DNA from: Hymenobacter mucosus | GTDB lineage: Bacteria > Bacteroidota > Bacteroidia > Cytophagales > Hymenobacteraceae | Reading direction: 5' to 3' | DNA: 64,000 bases | NCBI RefSeq assembly: GCF_900188255.1 | Contig: NZ_FZNS01000010.1 | Span: 96,697-160,696 of the forward strand | Shown: positions 52,531 to 59,384 of the stretch, one piece after another | Layout: each line of letters opens with the position of its first letter | Numbering within the stretch: the first letter of the stretch is position 1 | Made by a program: the position numbers and the translations under genes | The notes under the pieces: generated by a model | Seen by the model: the letters and a program-made list of their open reading frames with translations, nothing else | Told to the model about the DNA's origin: nothing | Databases searched by the model: none

Positions 52531-53271
52531 CTAGGCGGCGACGGCCTGCAGGTCCCGGCCGAACACGTACTGGCTGCGGGGAGACTGTTGAAACTTGGCG
52601 GGTACTTTCTCAAAGTCGGCTACGATGCCCAGAAAGCCCTCTGCGTGGAAATAGCCCTTAACCGTGGCTTTGCCGCTCAGCCCCCCCGGGCGGCTGACCA
52701 TAAGGGCTTTGCCTACTTCCGGAACTTCGCCCTGGCCCGACCAATACAGACCGCCCGGGAGAGCATTCAGGCGCGGCGCTTCGGCCCACATCGGCAGCGG
52801 GGTACGCTGTTGCTCAGCGGCCTCGCGGCGGGACTGGTTGGCCGCCCGGAGGCGCAACAGCTTCTCGGGTGACATACGCCGGGCCTTGCGGTAGATTCGG
52901 CGCGGGGCCTCGGCCGCCACCGGCTGCGCCATTGGTTGTGGTGAGGCTACCGGTTCTGCTACCAGCTGCTGCTCAGGCTCCGGTGCGGGTTGGGGGTCGG
53001 CAACCGGCTGGCGGCTCCCTGCTTTGATGCCGGCCACATACGATACCAGGGCCCGATGCCAGCGTAAGAGTTGGTTAATGTCGTGGCAATGCGCTGCCTT
53101 TACCATGGCCACTTCCCGCTGCGCCTCACTTATCAGCGGGCTGGTGAGTGCCTGGCTGATGATGCTCAGGGCCGATTGGCGGATTTCCCGGATGCGGCGG
53201 GCCACCGCTGATTCTGTCTGGTCGGCTGTCTGAGGCAGGGCAATGAGCTGGGCGCTGGCAAAAGAATTCAT
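52531..53271 (-). CDS. Cassette gene: hypothetical protein with Pro/Ala/Gln linker
   Basis: The 246-residue product has an N-terminal helical domain (SAVARRIREIRQSALSIISQALTSPLISEAQREVAMVKAAHCHDINQLLRWHRALVSYV), a ~45-residue Pro/Ala/Glu/Gln linker, a basic segment (RRIYRKARRMSPEKLLRLRAANQSRREA) and a C-terminal beta domain (GLYWSGQGEVPEVGKALMVSRP). No family is recognised. A CGTATA element ends 29 bases before its ATG. Confidence 0.5.
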   Translation of the reverse strand: MNSFASAQLIALPQTADQTESAVARRIREIRQSALSIISQALTSPLISEAQREVAMVKAAHCHDINQLLRWHRALVSYVAGIKAGSRQPVADPQPAPEPEQQLVAEPVASPQPMAQPVAAEAPRRIYRKARRMSPEKLLRLRAANQSRREAAEQQRTPLPMWAEAPRLNALPGGLYWSGQGEVPEVGKALMVSRPGGLSGKATVKGYFHAEGFLGIVADFEKVPAKFQQSPRSQYVFGRDLQAVAA

Positions 53272-53299
53272 GGCTGTCGGCTAAGGAGGTTGGAAGGAC

Positions 53300-53321
53300 T
53301 TGCGTTGTAATAGCGTATACG
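53300..53321 (-). promoter_or_regulatory. CGTATA element of the cassette at 52531
   Basis: Minus strand: CGTATACGCTATTACAACG then CAA, 22 bases, the same spacing as at 44771 and 49654. Confidence 0.6.
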
Positions 53322-53370
53322 TCCGGAAACCGCCTAGCGTTTATAAAAGACAACAACAAAACAAGCGTTT

Positions 53371-53589
53371 TTATGCCGTAATAGCCGTTTTTCCCCTGCT
53401 GCCCGCTTTTCCATCTACGTTGCTTCGGCAGGCAACCCGGTAGGCATGTTGCTCCTGATCTAGTGCCTCAGCCAGGGCGCGGGTCGTCTGCCGCTGCACC
53501 TGCTCGGCCGGCCAGTGGTGCTCCCGCTGCTGTCCTTCATTACTGATGCCCGGAAACATGCGCCGGGCTTCCGCCACCTTGTTCTCATA
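53371..53589 (-). pseudogene. 3' part of a cassette gene split by the Tn3-like element
   Basis: Minus-strand reading is open to the left end of the element (…EYENKVAEARRMFPGISNEGQQREHHWPAEQVQRQ…) and ends at 53371. Removing 53590-58398 joins it in frame to codons at 58399 and beyond (…QQAANGAHLEYENKVAEA…), which stay open for about 35 more codons to a stop at about 58510. No ATG is seen in that stretch, so the joined gene may already have been degenerate, or its true start uses another codon. The coding part left of the insertion could still be translated from GTG at 53577. Confidence 0.5.
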
Positions 53590-53627
53590 GGGGTCGCACT
53601 AGAGTAGGAACGGAAAACAACGTTAAG
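53590..53627 (+). repeat. Left 38-bp terminal inverted repeat, with TSD TCATA just outside
   Basis: It starts GGGGTCGCACTAGAGTAGGA and ends ACGTTAAG. It differs from the right repeat at two of 38 positions (G/A at position 13 and T/C at 34). Confidence 0.9.
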
Positions 53628-53776
53628 GCTGAGCGCTCCAATTTTAGTGGGCGGGGTGTCTCAGAAAACGGACAGCTGCTGGGCGTGGGCCGGGCCTGGC
53701 CTATCTAGAAAACTGGCGGAAAAGCTCAGGAAGCAGCGTAGTTCCGAACTTTCTAGACAGAACGCTCATTGCCCCG

Positions 53777-53798
53777 TCAGAAAGTCTTCAGAATTGCC
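53777..53798 (+). promoter_or_regulatory. Candidate response-regulator site 1 (before the RR gene)
   Basis: TCAGAAAGTCT then TCAGAATTGCC: two 11-base direct repeats, 36 bases before the GTG start at 53834. Confidence 0.6.
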
Positions 53799-53833
53799 GG
53801 CTACCTTTCCGCCGTTCCTAAATTTGCTTTCCC

Positions 53834-54511
53834 GTGAAGCTGCTGATTGTAGAAGACGAGCCGGCCCTGCGCACCTCCCTGGTGGAATACCTGCGCCAGG
53901 ACGGCTATGTAGTAGAGGCCGCAGACAGCTACGCGCAGGCGCACGAGAAAATCAAGCTCTACCAGTACGACTGCGTACTGCTGGATTTGACGCTGCCCGA
54001 TGGCAACGGGCTGGACGTGGTACGCACGCTCCAGGCCGACCGCTCCCCGGCCGGCGTACTGATCATTTCAGCCCGGGGGGCGATTGACGACAAGGTGCTG
54101 GGTTTGGAGCTGGGAGCCGATGACTACCTAGCCAAGCCATTTCACCTCTCGGAACTAAGCGCCCGGCTGAAGGCCATCATCCGGCGGCGGCAGTTTCAGG
54201 GGCAGCGCCAGCTGCTGTTTCAGGAACTGACCGTATTTCCTGACCAGTCCCGGGTGCTGGTCAATGAGGAACCCGTAACGCTTACACGCAAGGAGTTCGA
54301 CTTGCTGCTATATCTGCTCTCCCATCCCGGCCGCGTGCTGACCAAGGAATCCATTGCCGAGCACGTCTGGGGCGACGCGGCCGATGCGGCCGACTCCTTC
54401 GACTTCCTCTACACCCACCTGAAAAACCTCCGGCGCAAACTGCAGGACAAGGGTGCCGGCGACTACATCCGCTCCGTGTATGGGGTGGGCTATAAGTTCA
54501 GCACGGAATGA
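53834..54511 (+). CDS. OmpR/PhoB-family response regulator
   Basis: GTG start at 53834 gives a 225-residue protein (the codon is read as Met). The receiver has the acidic pair VEDEP (about residues 6-10), phosphoacceptor Asp in VLLDLTLPDGNG (about 52), Thr/Ser switch in ILIISARG and Lys in YLAKPFH. The C-terminal winged helix is the OmpR/PhoB type (RVLVNEEPVTLTRKEFDLLLYLLSHPGRVLTKESIAEHVWGD; HLKNLRRKLQDKGAGDYIRSVYGVGYKF). The last codons overlap the kinase start (ATGA), so it forms one transcript with the kinase. It should bind the 11-bp-period repeats seen three times in the element. Confidence 0.95.
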   Translation: MKLLIVEDEPALRTSLVEYLRQDGYVVEAADSYAQAHEKIKLYQYDCVLLDLTLPDGNGLDVVRTLQADRSPAGVLIISARGAIDDKVLGLELGADDYLAKPFHLSELSARLKAIIRRRQFQGQRQLLFQELTVFPDQSRVLVNEEPVTLTRKEFDLLLYLLSHPGRVLTKESIAEHVWGDAADAADSFDFLYTHLKNLRRKLQDKGAGDYIRSVYGVGYKFSTE

Positions 54512-55782
54512 AGCTGCTTGTTGCCACCAACCGCTACTATCTGCTGCTGGCCACCGTGCTCTTCACGGCCGGCAGTGTGTTCCTCTACTACGGCGTGCGC
54601 TGGACGCTGCAAAGCGAAGTGGAGGAGCGCCTGTTTCAGCAGCGCGACTACCTGCGGGAGCAGGTGCAGCGCACCGGCCGCCTGCCCGGCACCCCGTTTG
54701 AGGGCCGCATGCAGCTCAGCCCGCAGCCGCAGCCGGAGGGCCTGCGCGATACCTTGTTGCTGGAACCGTTGGAAAACGAGTTGGAGCCCTACCGTCAGCT
54801 CACCTTCCGGCTGCCGCTTAATGGCCGGACCCAGTGGGTGTCGCTGAGCAAGGCCCTGCTGGAAACGCACGAAGTCCAGCGCCTGATTGTGCTGCTGCTG
54901 GTAGGGGTACTAGGCACGCTGCTGCTGGGCGTGGTGGGGCTCAACCGTTGGCTGACCCGCCGCCTCTGGGCCCCGTTTGAGCAGACCCTGCACCAGCTGC
55001 GCGGCTACGACGTGCGCCAGCACCAGGTGCTACAGCTGCCGGCCACCCACATTGAGGAGTTCGCCCAACTCAACCACACGCTCACCCACCTAAGCGAACG
55101 GGTCGCGGCCGACTACGTGCTGCTCAAGGAGTTCACGGAAAACGCCGCCCACGAAACCCGCACCCCGCTGGCCATCATGCAGGCCAAGCTGGAACAGCTG
55201 CTCCAGCTGCCGGATTTGCCCGCGCCGGCCGGCCCCTTGGTGGGCGACCTGTACGCGGCCGTGCAGCGGCTGGCCCGCCTGCACCAGGGGCTAACGCTGC
55301 TCAGTAAAATCGAGAACCAGCAGTTTGCCGCCGCCCAGCCGGTACCGCTAGCTGGGCTGCTGCGCGAAAAGCTGAGCCAGCTGGAGGAATTCATGCAGCA
55401 GAAGAATTTGCAGCTGGACGTGCAAATCAGCGCCGAGCCGGTGCTTGCGCTGCATCCGGCCCTGGCCGATTCATTGCTCAGCAACCTGCTGCACAATGCC
55501 ATCCGCCACAACCAGCCGGGCGGCCTGCTGCGGGTGCAGCTAAGCGCCATTGAGCTGGTCATCACCAACACCGGCCCGGCCCTGGCGGCACAGCAGGCGC
55601 CCGCGCAGTTTTTCGAGCGGTTTCGCAAGCAGAATGCCGCGTCCGAGTCGCCCGGCCTGGGGTTGTCCATCGTGCAAAGCATCACGACCTTCTATGGCTT
55701 TACCGTGGCATACGACTACGCCCCGGATTCGGCGCGGCATACGCTGCGTGTCCGGTTCGCTTCAGCGGTTCCCCGCCCCTGA
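54508..55782 (+). CDS. Sensor histidine kinase
   Basis: The 424-residue kinase has two membrane segments (YYLLLATVLFTAGSVFLYYG; LIVLLLVGVLGTLLLGVVGLN) around a periplasmic loop of ~110 residues. A HAMP-like stretch follows, then the DHp helix with the phospho-His in ENAAHETRTPLAIMQAKLE and a HATPase_c domain (N box NLLHNAIRHNQPGG; G box GLGLSIVQSI). The periplasmic sensor is short and Pro/Glu-rich with no recognisable ligand domain. Its gene overlaps the regulator gene by 4 bases. Confidence 0.93.
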   Translation: MKLLVATNRYYLLLATVLFTAGSVFLYYGVRWTLQSEVEERLFQQRDYLREQVQRTGRLPGTPFEGRMQLSPQPQPEGLRDTLLLEPLENELEPYRQLTFRLPLNGRTQWVSLSKALLETHEVQRLIVLLLVGVLGTLLLGVVGLNRWLTRRLWAPFEQTLHQLRGYDVRQHQVLQLPATHIEEFAQLNHTLTHLSERVAADYVLLKEFTENAAHETRTPLAIMQAKLEQLLQLPDLPAPAGPLVGDLYAAVQRLARLHQGLTLLSKIENQQFAAAQPVPLAGLLREKLSQLEEFMQQKNLQLDVQISAEPVLALHPALADSLLSNLLHNAIRHNQPGGLLRVQLSAIELVITNTGPALAAQQAPAQFFERFRKQNAASESPGLGLSIVQSITTFYGFTVAYDYAPDSARHTLRVRFASAVPRP

Positions 55783-55787
55783 CCCCT

Positions 55788-55809
55788 ACAGAATGTGCAC
55801 AGAATTGCG
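55788..55809 (+). promoter_or_regulatory. Candidate response-regulator site 2 (before PAP2)
   Basis: ACAGAATGTGC then ACAGAATTGCG: 11-base direct repeat, 34 bases before the PAP2 ATG at 55844. It ends 27 bases after the kinase stop. Confidence 0.65.
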
Positions 55810-55843
55810 CTCTACGTTTGGGGCGTACCTGCTGCTTTTTTGT

Positions 55844-56626
55844 ATGCCCCGCTCCGTGTTGCTCCTCTGGCTGTGCTGGCTGCTCCCCCTGTTCCCGTCC
55901 CGGGCCCAGACGGCGCCTGCTGTTTCGGTACCGCCTTCCCTGCGTGACTCCACCACCCGCCCGCCGCTCTGGCAGGGGCCGGTGGCGCGGGCGCTGCTGG
56001 TGCCTACGCTGCTGCTCACGGCCGGCGCCCTGACCACCCATCGGGTGGAGGCGCTGGAATCAGACGAGGAGCTGCGGGAGGAAATCCGCGAGCATATGGG
56101 CCGGCCCACGACGACGCTCGACAACCAGCTCCGCTACCTGCCAGGGGCCGTAACGCTCGGCCTGGGCCTGGCCGGGGTGCCGGGCCGTCACAAACCCGTG
56201 GACCAGCTGCTGCTGGCGGCGCTGGCCTTCACCCTCAACGATGCGGTGACCAGCAACCTGAAGAAGCTCACGCAGGTGCAGCGCCCCGACGGTTCCGACT
56301 TCCATTCCTTTCCCAGCCAGCACACCAGCCTGGCCTTCGCCTCGGCTACGTTTCTGCACAAGGAATACGGCGGGCGTAGCGTCTGGTACAGCGTGGGCGG
56401 CTACTCGGTAGCAGCGGCCACAGGAGGTATTCGCATGGCCAAAGACGTGCATTGGTTTTCCGATGTGCTGGCCGGAGCCGGCGTGGGCATTCTGTCAACG
56501 CAGGCCGCGTACTGGCTGTACCCGCTGGTAACAAAACCACTGCGCAAGGTGCTGGGCAACCGGGCGCTGGTCGTGCCCAGCTACCAGCAGGGGGCCATCG
56601 GGGCCACCGCCGTCATGGCGTGGTAA
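55844..56626 (+). CDS. PAP2-family lipid phosphatase
   Basis: The ATG at 55844 is used; upstream ATG at 55793 lies within the repeat. The 260-residue product has a signal-like segment (SVLLLWLCWLLPLFPSRAQ) and the three PAP2 motifs: KKLTQVQRP (K-x6-RP), FPSQHTS (the P-S-x-H block, with Gln instead of Gly), and RMAKDVHWFSDV (R-x5-H-x3-D). Membrane helices surround them. Such enzymes hydrolyse undecaprenyl pyrophosphate, phosphatidylglycerol phosphate or lipid A 1- or 4'-phosphate. Its presence under a two-component system with an outer-membrane protein suggests lipid A or envelope phosphate remodelling, but the substrate cannot be told from sequence. Confidence 0.87.
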   Translation: MPRSVLLLWLCWLLPLFPSRAQTAPAVSVPPSLRDSTTRPPLWQGPVARALLVPTLLLTAGALTTHRVEALESDEELREEIREHMGRPTTTLDNQLRYLPGAVTLGLGLAGVPGRHKPVDQLLLAALAFTLNDAVTSNLKKLTQVQRPDGSDFHSFPSQHTSLAFASATFLHKEYGGRSVWYSVGGYSVAAATGGIRMAKDVHWFSDVLAGAGVGILSTQAAYWLYPLVTKPLRKVLGNRALVVPSYQQGAIGATAVMAW

Positions 56627-56643
56627 GGCAAGCGTAGGAAACT

Positions 56644-56665
56644 ACAGAATGCCTTCAGAATCGTG
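56644..56665 (+). promoter_or_regulatory. Candidate response-regulator site 3 (before the Omp85-like gene)
   Basis: ACAGAATGCCT then TCAGAATCGTG: 11-base direct repeat, 18 bases after the PAP2 stop and 88 bases before the next ATG. Confidence 0.65.
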
Positions 56666-56753
56666 CGGGAGCTTTGTCGGACTACCCTGCGCCAACAAGC
56701 CAGCGCATGCGTTTCCTCACCAACTGTCCCTCCCATTGCCCAGCAAAAAACAC

Positions 56754-58148
56754 ATGAAAACAAGCCTGTTGCGTACCTGGCTCACGGCCTCCCTGGGCCT
56801 GTGCGCCGCCGTGGCCTCTGCCCAGCAAGTGGACAGCCTCTCCTTTATCCGCTCCAAGCGCATGTCGGACGCCGACCTGGCCAAAAAACGGGAAGGCCTG
56901 TTCGTGACCGGACTACCCGACCTATCGTCCGACCCGGTCACGGGGTTCGGCGTGGGGGTCAAAACCAACATCATCTGGAACGGCACCCGCGACAATCCGC
57001 TGTTTGCCTACACGCCCTACCTCACACGCCTGCGCGCCAACGCGGCGTACTTTACCACCAACGCCCGCGAGTTCACCCTGTCCCTGGACGTGCCCTACTA
57101 CAAGGGCACACGCTGGCGCTACCGCGTCGACTTCAAGGCCCAGCAAAACCCAGCCAACCTGTACTTCGGCTCGTCCGAGGCCACGCTCGGCCGCCTGCGC
57201 CTGCCCTCGAACCCGGACGTGACGTTTGCCACCTACGCCCAGTACGACGCGGCCCGCAAAACCCTGCGGCCGGGGCAGGCCGGCGAAGCCGCGGAGGTTA
57301 CCGATGCCCTGTCCAACCGGTTCCGGGAAACCGAGTTTATGCTCAACCTGAAAGCTGACTACGCCCTGGGCAAAGGTCGCTGGCGCGTGATGGGCGGCTA
57401 CGAGATTCAGCACCTCTCCTACGACACGTTCCAGGGCACCAAGGCCGAAGCGACCCGTAACGGCGAAGAAACCACGGCGCCTAACGGCACGTCGCTGCTA
57501 CAGCGCGATGCACAGCAGGGGCGCATCTTTGGCCTGGACGGGGGGTGGGTATCCATCCTGCAGACGGCGCTGATTCACGACACGCGGGACTTCGAGCCCG
57601 ACCCGACCCGCGGAGTGTACTTTGAAGCAGCCAACGAGTTTTCCAGCCCCGTCATCGGCTCGCAGTTCCGCTTCAACAAGCTGTTTTTTCAGGGCCGGGC
57701 CTACCGCAAGCTGCCCGTGGGCCCGCGCACGGTGCTGGCCGGCCGGGTCGGCGTGGGCAACATTTTCGGGAAAGAAGCGCCGTTCTTTGAGTTTCAGGAC
57801 CAGTGGAGCCCCGACGGCAGCATCAACGCGCTGGGGGGGCGGCAGTCGCTGCGCGGCTACCGGGCCAACCGCTTCCTGGCCCGCTCGCTGGCGTTTGCCA
57901 ACGCCGAGTTGCGCATCCGGCTGGCCGATGTCAAGCTGGGCAAGCAGAACTTCGGGCTGGGGGTGGCCCCGTTTGCGGATGCCGGCACAGTGCGCGACCG
58001 GTGGCAAGACCTGGGCCTGCGCGACGTCCGGTTTTCGTACGGAGCCGGGGCACGCATTGCCTGGAACCTCTCGACCATGCTCTACGCGGATTACGGCGTA
58101 TCCAAGGAAGACCGGCTGTTCTATTTCGGCATCGGGCAAAACTTCTAA
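56754..58148 (+). CDS. Omp85/BamA-superfamily outer-membrane barrel without POTRA
   Basis: ATG at 56754 is chosen because it starts the signal peptide (LLRTWLTASLGLCAAVASAQ); the ORF extends upstream to 56649 through the repeat. The 464-residue protein has no POTRA domain before the barrel. Its barrel has the family hallmark LGGRQSLRGYRANRF, with the RGY motif of the L6 loop, and the last strand DRLFYFGIGQNF ends in Phe as in outer-membrane proteins. Similar 'surface antigen (D15)' proteins occur in Bacteroidota. Its regulation by the same 11-bp repeats as PAP2 suggests a joint envelope role such as lipid or phosphate transport across the outer membrane. Confidence 0.82.
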   Translation: MKTSLLRTWLTASLGLCAAVASAQQVDSLSFIRSKRMSDADLAKKREGLFVTGLPDLSSDPVTGFGVGVKTNIIWNGTRDNPLFAYTPYLTRLRANAAYFTTNAREFTLSLDVPYYKGTRWRYRVDFKAQQNPANLYFGSSEATLGRLRLPSNPDVTFATYAQYDAARKTLRPGQAGEAAEVTDALSNRFRETEFMLNLKADYALGKGRWRVMGGYEIQHLSYDTFQGTKAEATRNGEETTAPNGTSLLQRDAQQGRIFGLDGGWVSILQTALIHDTRDFEPDPTRGVYFEAANEFSSPVIGSQFRFNKLFFQGRAYRKLPVGPRTVLAGRVGVGNIFGKEAPFFEFQDQWSPDGSINALGGRQSLRGYRANRFLARSLAFANAELRIRLADVKLGKQNFGLGVAPFADAGTVRDRWQDLGLRDVRFSYGAGARIAWNLSTMLYADYGVSKEDRLFYFGIGQNF

Positions 58149-58355
58149 TACCATAACAGCGCGGCTCAGGGCTTTCCGGCAGGCTATTCCGGTTTGATAG
58201 CGGCGCCATGCGACGGTTGGCCTACTGCTTCGCTGCTTCGCTGCCTCCCGGCCCATGCCCGTAGAATTCCTCAGTGACGAGCAGGCCGCCCGCTTCGGCT
58301 GCTACGCCGACGACCCCAGCCCCGAACAGCTGGGAAGAACGGCTTGCCGAATTTT

Positions 58356-58393
58356 CTTAGCGTTGTTTTCCGTTCCTACTTTAGTGCGACCCC
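58356..58393 (-). repeat. Right 38-bp terminal inverted repeat, with TSD TCATA just outside
   Basis: Read on the minus strand it begins GGGGTCGCACTAAAGTAGGA. TCATA at 58394-58398 matches 53585-53589. Confidence 0.9.
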
Positions 58394-58398
58394 TCATA

Positions 58399-58763
58399 CT
58401 CCAGATGGGCCCCGTTAGCGGCCTGCTGGGACCGCCGTACCTGCTGGGTTGCCTGTAAGCTTCGAGGGCTTCCAGCTAATCCATGAGCAAAGAAATCCCC
58501 AGGTGCTTACAGCGTCGACAAGCTGAATGGGACGGTAGGGCAGGGGCTTTAATGGGTCGCCACCCGAACTTATTTGGGAATTTTTATTGCTGTTATTTAT
58601 CAACAGTACCTTGCACTTTGTTTTTAAACGACAACGCAAAAAGGGCTTAGCTATTATATTAAGAGGGTTTTTACTAACTTTCCCAAAATGAACCCTCTAC
58701 CTTAATCCAGCTTTATTGCGTATTCTCACGCGTTTTAATTCCTCCCGGTACCCTCATGCTGCT
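58399..58763 (-). other. 5' remnant of the interrupted cassette and its upstream region
   Basis: Apart from the reading-frame remnant described at 53371, no convincing gene lies here. A divergent copy of the upstream element is visible on the minus strand as TGATAAATAACAGCAA (58583-58603 area), next to GTTGTCGTTTAAAAAC. It would have driven the interrupted gene. The plus-strand gene at 58764 begins after it. Confidence 0.45.
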
Positions 58764-59333
58764 ATGAAAAAATACCTACTGTTCTCGCTGGTGGCGCTTT
58801 GTGCCTGCGGATCTCCCTCTTCAGAAACAAGCCAGCCGACGGCTACAACCGGCACGGCGCCCACCACCGCTTCCCCTGTCATTGATGAGAAAAACGGGTT
58901 CCGAGAACTGCAATTCGGCCAGCAACGCTCCAGCATTCCGGATCTGGTGGAAATGCCCGGCCGCGACTACGTGGCCATCAAAGACTACCAGAAAAAACCC
59001 GATAAGGAAAAGCTGCAGGTAGGGAATGCGCAGATCAGCGACATTACCTACGGCTTTTATAAGGATAAGCTGGTACGAGTATCCCTGACGGCGCTCGGGG
59101 ACAACACGGATAAGCTACTAAATGCGGCCATCGGCTTGTATGGGGAGCCTACTCAGGACAAGCAAGCCATTTTACCCGCCCGGGCCTATTGGTGGATTGG
59201 TGAGAAGGCAATCGGCTCCTATACCGAAACCGGTAAAGAAGGAAAGCGCGGTTATTTGGTGCTAAGCGACAAGCAGGCCGTCAATGAGGCGGAGAAGCAA
59301 CCAGCCAACGCGGCCGGCCCCGCCGACTTGTAA
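58764..59333 (+). CDS. Lipoprotein, unknown function
   Basis: ATG at 58764 gives 189 residues with lipobox ALCAC (signal MKKYLLFSLVALCAC), so a lipoprotein is expected. A Ser/Thr/Pro-rich linker follows, then a soluble domain with FRELQFGQQRSSIPDLVEM, YGFYKDKLVRVSL and AIGLYGEPTQDK. I do not know the family. It is the only plus-strand gene between the Tn3-like element and the methyltransferase cassette. A strong terminator follows. Confidence 0.6.
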   Translation: MKKYLLFSLVALCACGSPSSETSQPTATTGTAPTTASPVIDEKNGFRELQFGQQRSSIPDLVEMPGRDYVAIKDYQKKPDKEKLQVGNAQISDITYGFYKDKLVRVSLTALGDNTDKLLNAAIGLYGEPTQDKQAILPARAYWWIGEKAIGSYTETGKEGKRGYLVLSDKQAVNEAEKQPANAAGPADL

Positions 59334-59343
59334 TCTTTTGGCC

Positions 59344-59371
59344 AAGGCCCCGGCAGTACTGCCGGGGCCTT
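59344..59371. terminator. Bidirectional terminator
   Basis: AAGGCCCCGGCA and TGCCGGGGCCTT form a perfect 12-bp stem. It lies between convergent genes. Confidence 0.85.
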
Positions 59372-59384
59372 ACGCTTTCCAGGC

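Larger units (their letters stand above)
53590..58393 (+). mobile_element. Tn3-type non-autonomous transposon carrying a two-component regulon
   Basis: The element is 4804 bases long. Its ends are 38-bp terminal inverted repeats beginning GGGGTC and containing GGAACGGAAAACAACG, as in Tn3-family IRs (canonical GGGGTC…GGAACG.AAAAC…ACGTTAAG). A perfect 5-bp target duplication TCATA flanks both sides (53585-53589 and 58394-58398), the length made by Tn3-family transposases. Inside are only a response regulator, kinase, PAP2 phosphatase and Omp85-like gene; no transposase, resolvase or clear res site was found. It must have been mobilised in trans. The interrupted array gene and intact duplication suggest a recent insertion. 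Confidence 0.88.

Noticed and set aside
45932..53271. C/T/G-rich TGCCC motifs near 3' ends of cassettes (GGGCAATAGGGAG, GGGCAGTAGGAAG) as integron attC-like sites
   Set aside because: Similar short sequences also occur in leaders, no hairpin core GTTRRRY was found and no integrase is present. Cassette-like layout may be coincidental.
53834..58148. Possibility that the two-component/PAP2/Omp85 block is ordinary chromosome in the window
   Set aside because: The exact 38-bp inverted ends and identical TCATA flanks mark it as an inserted element.
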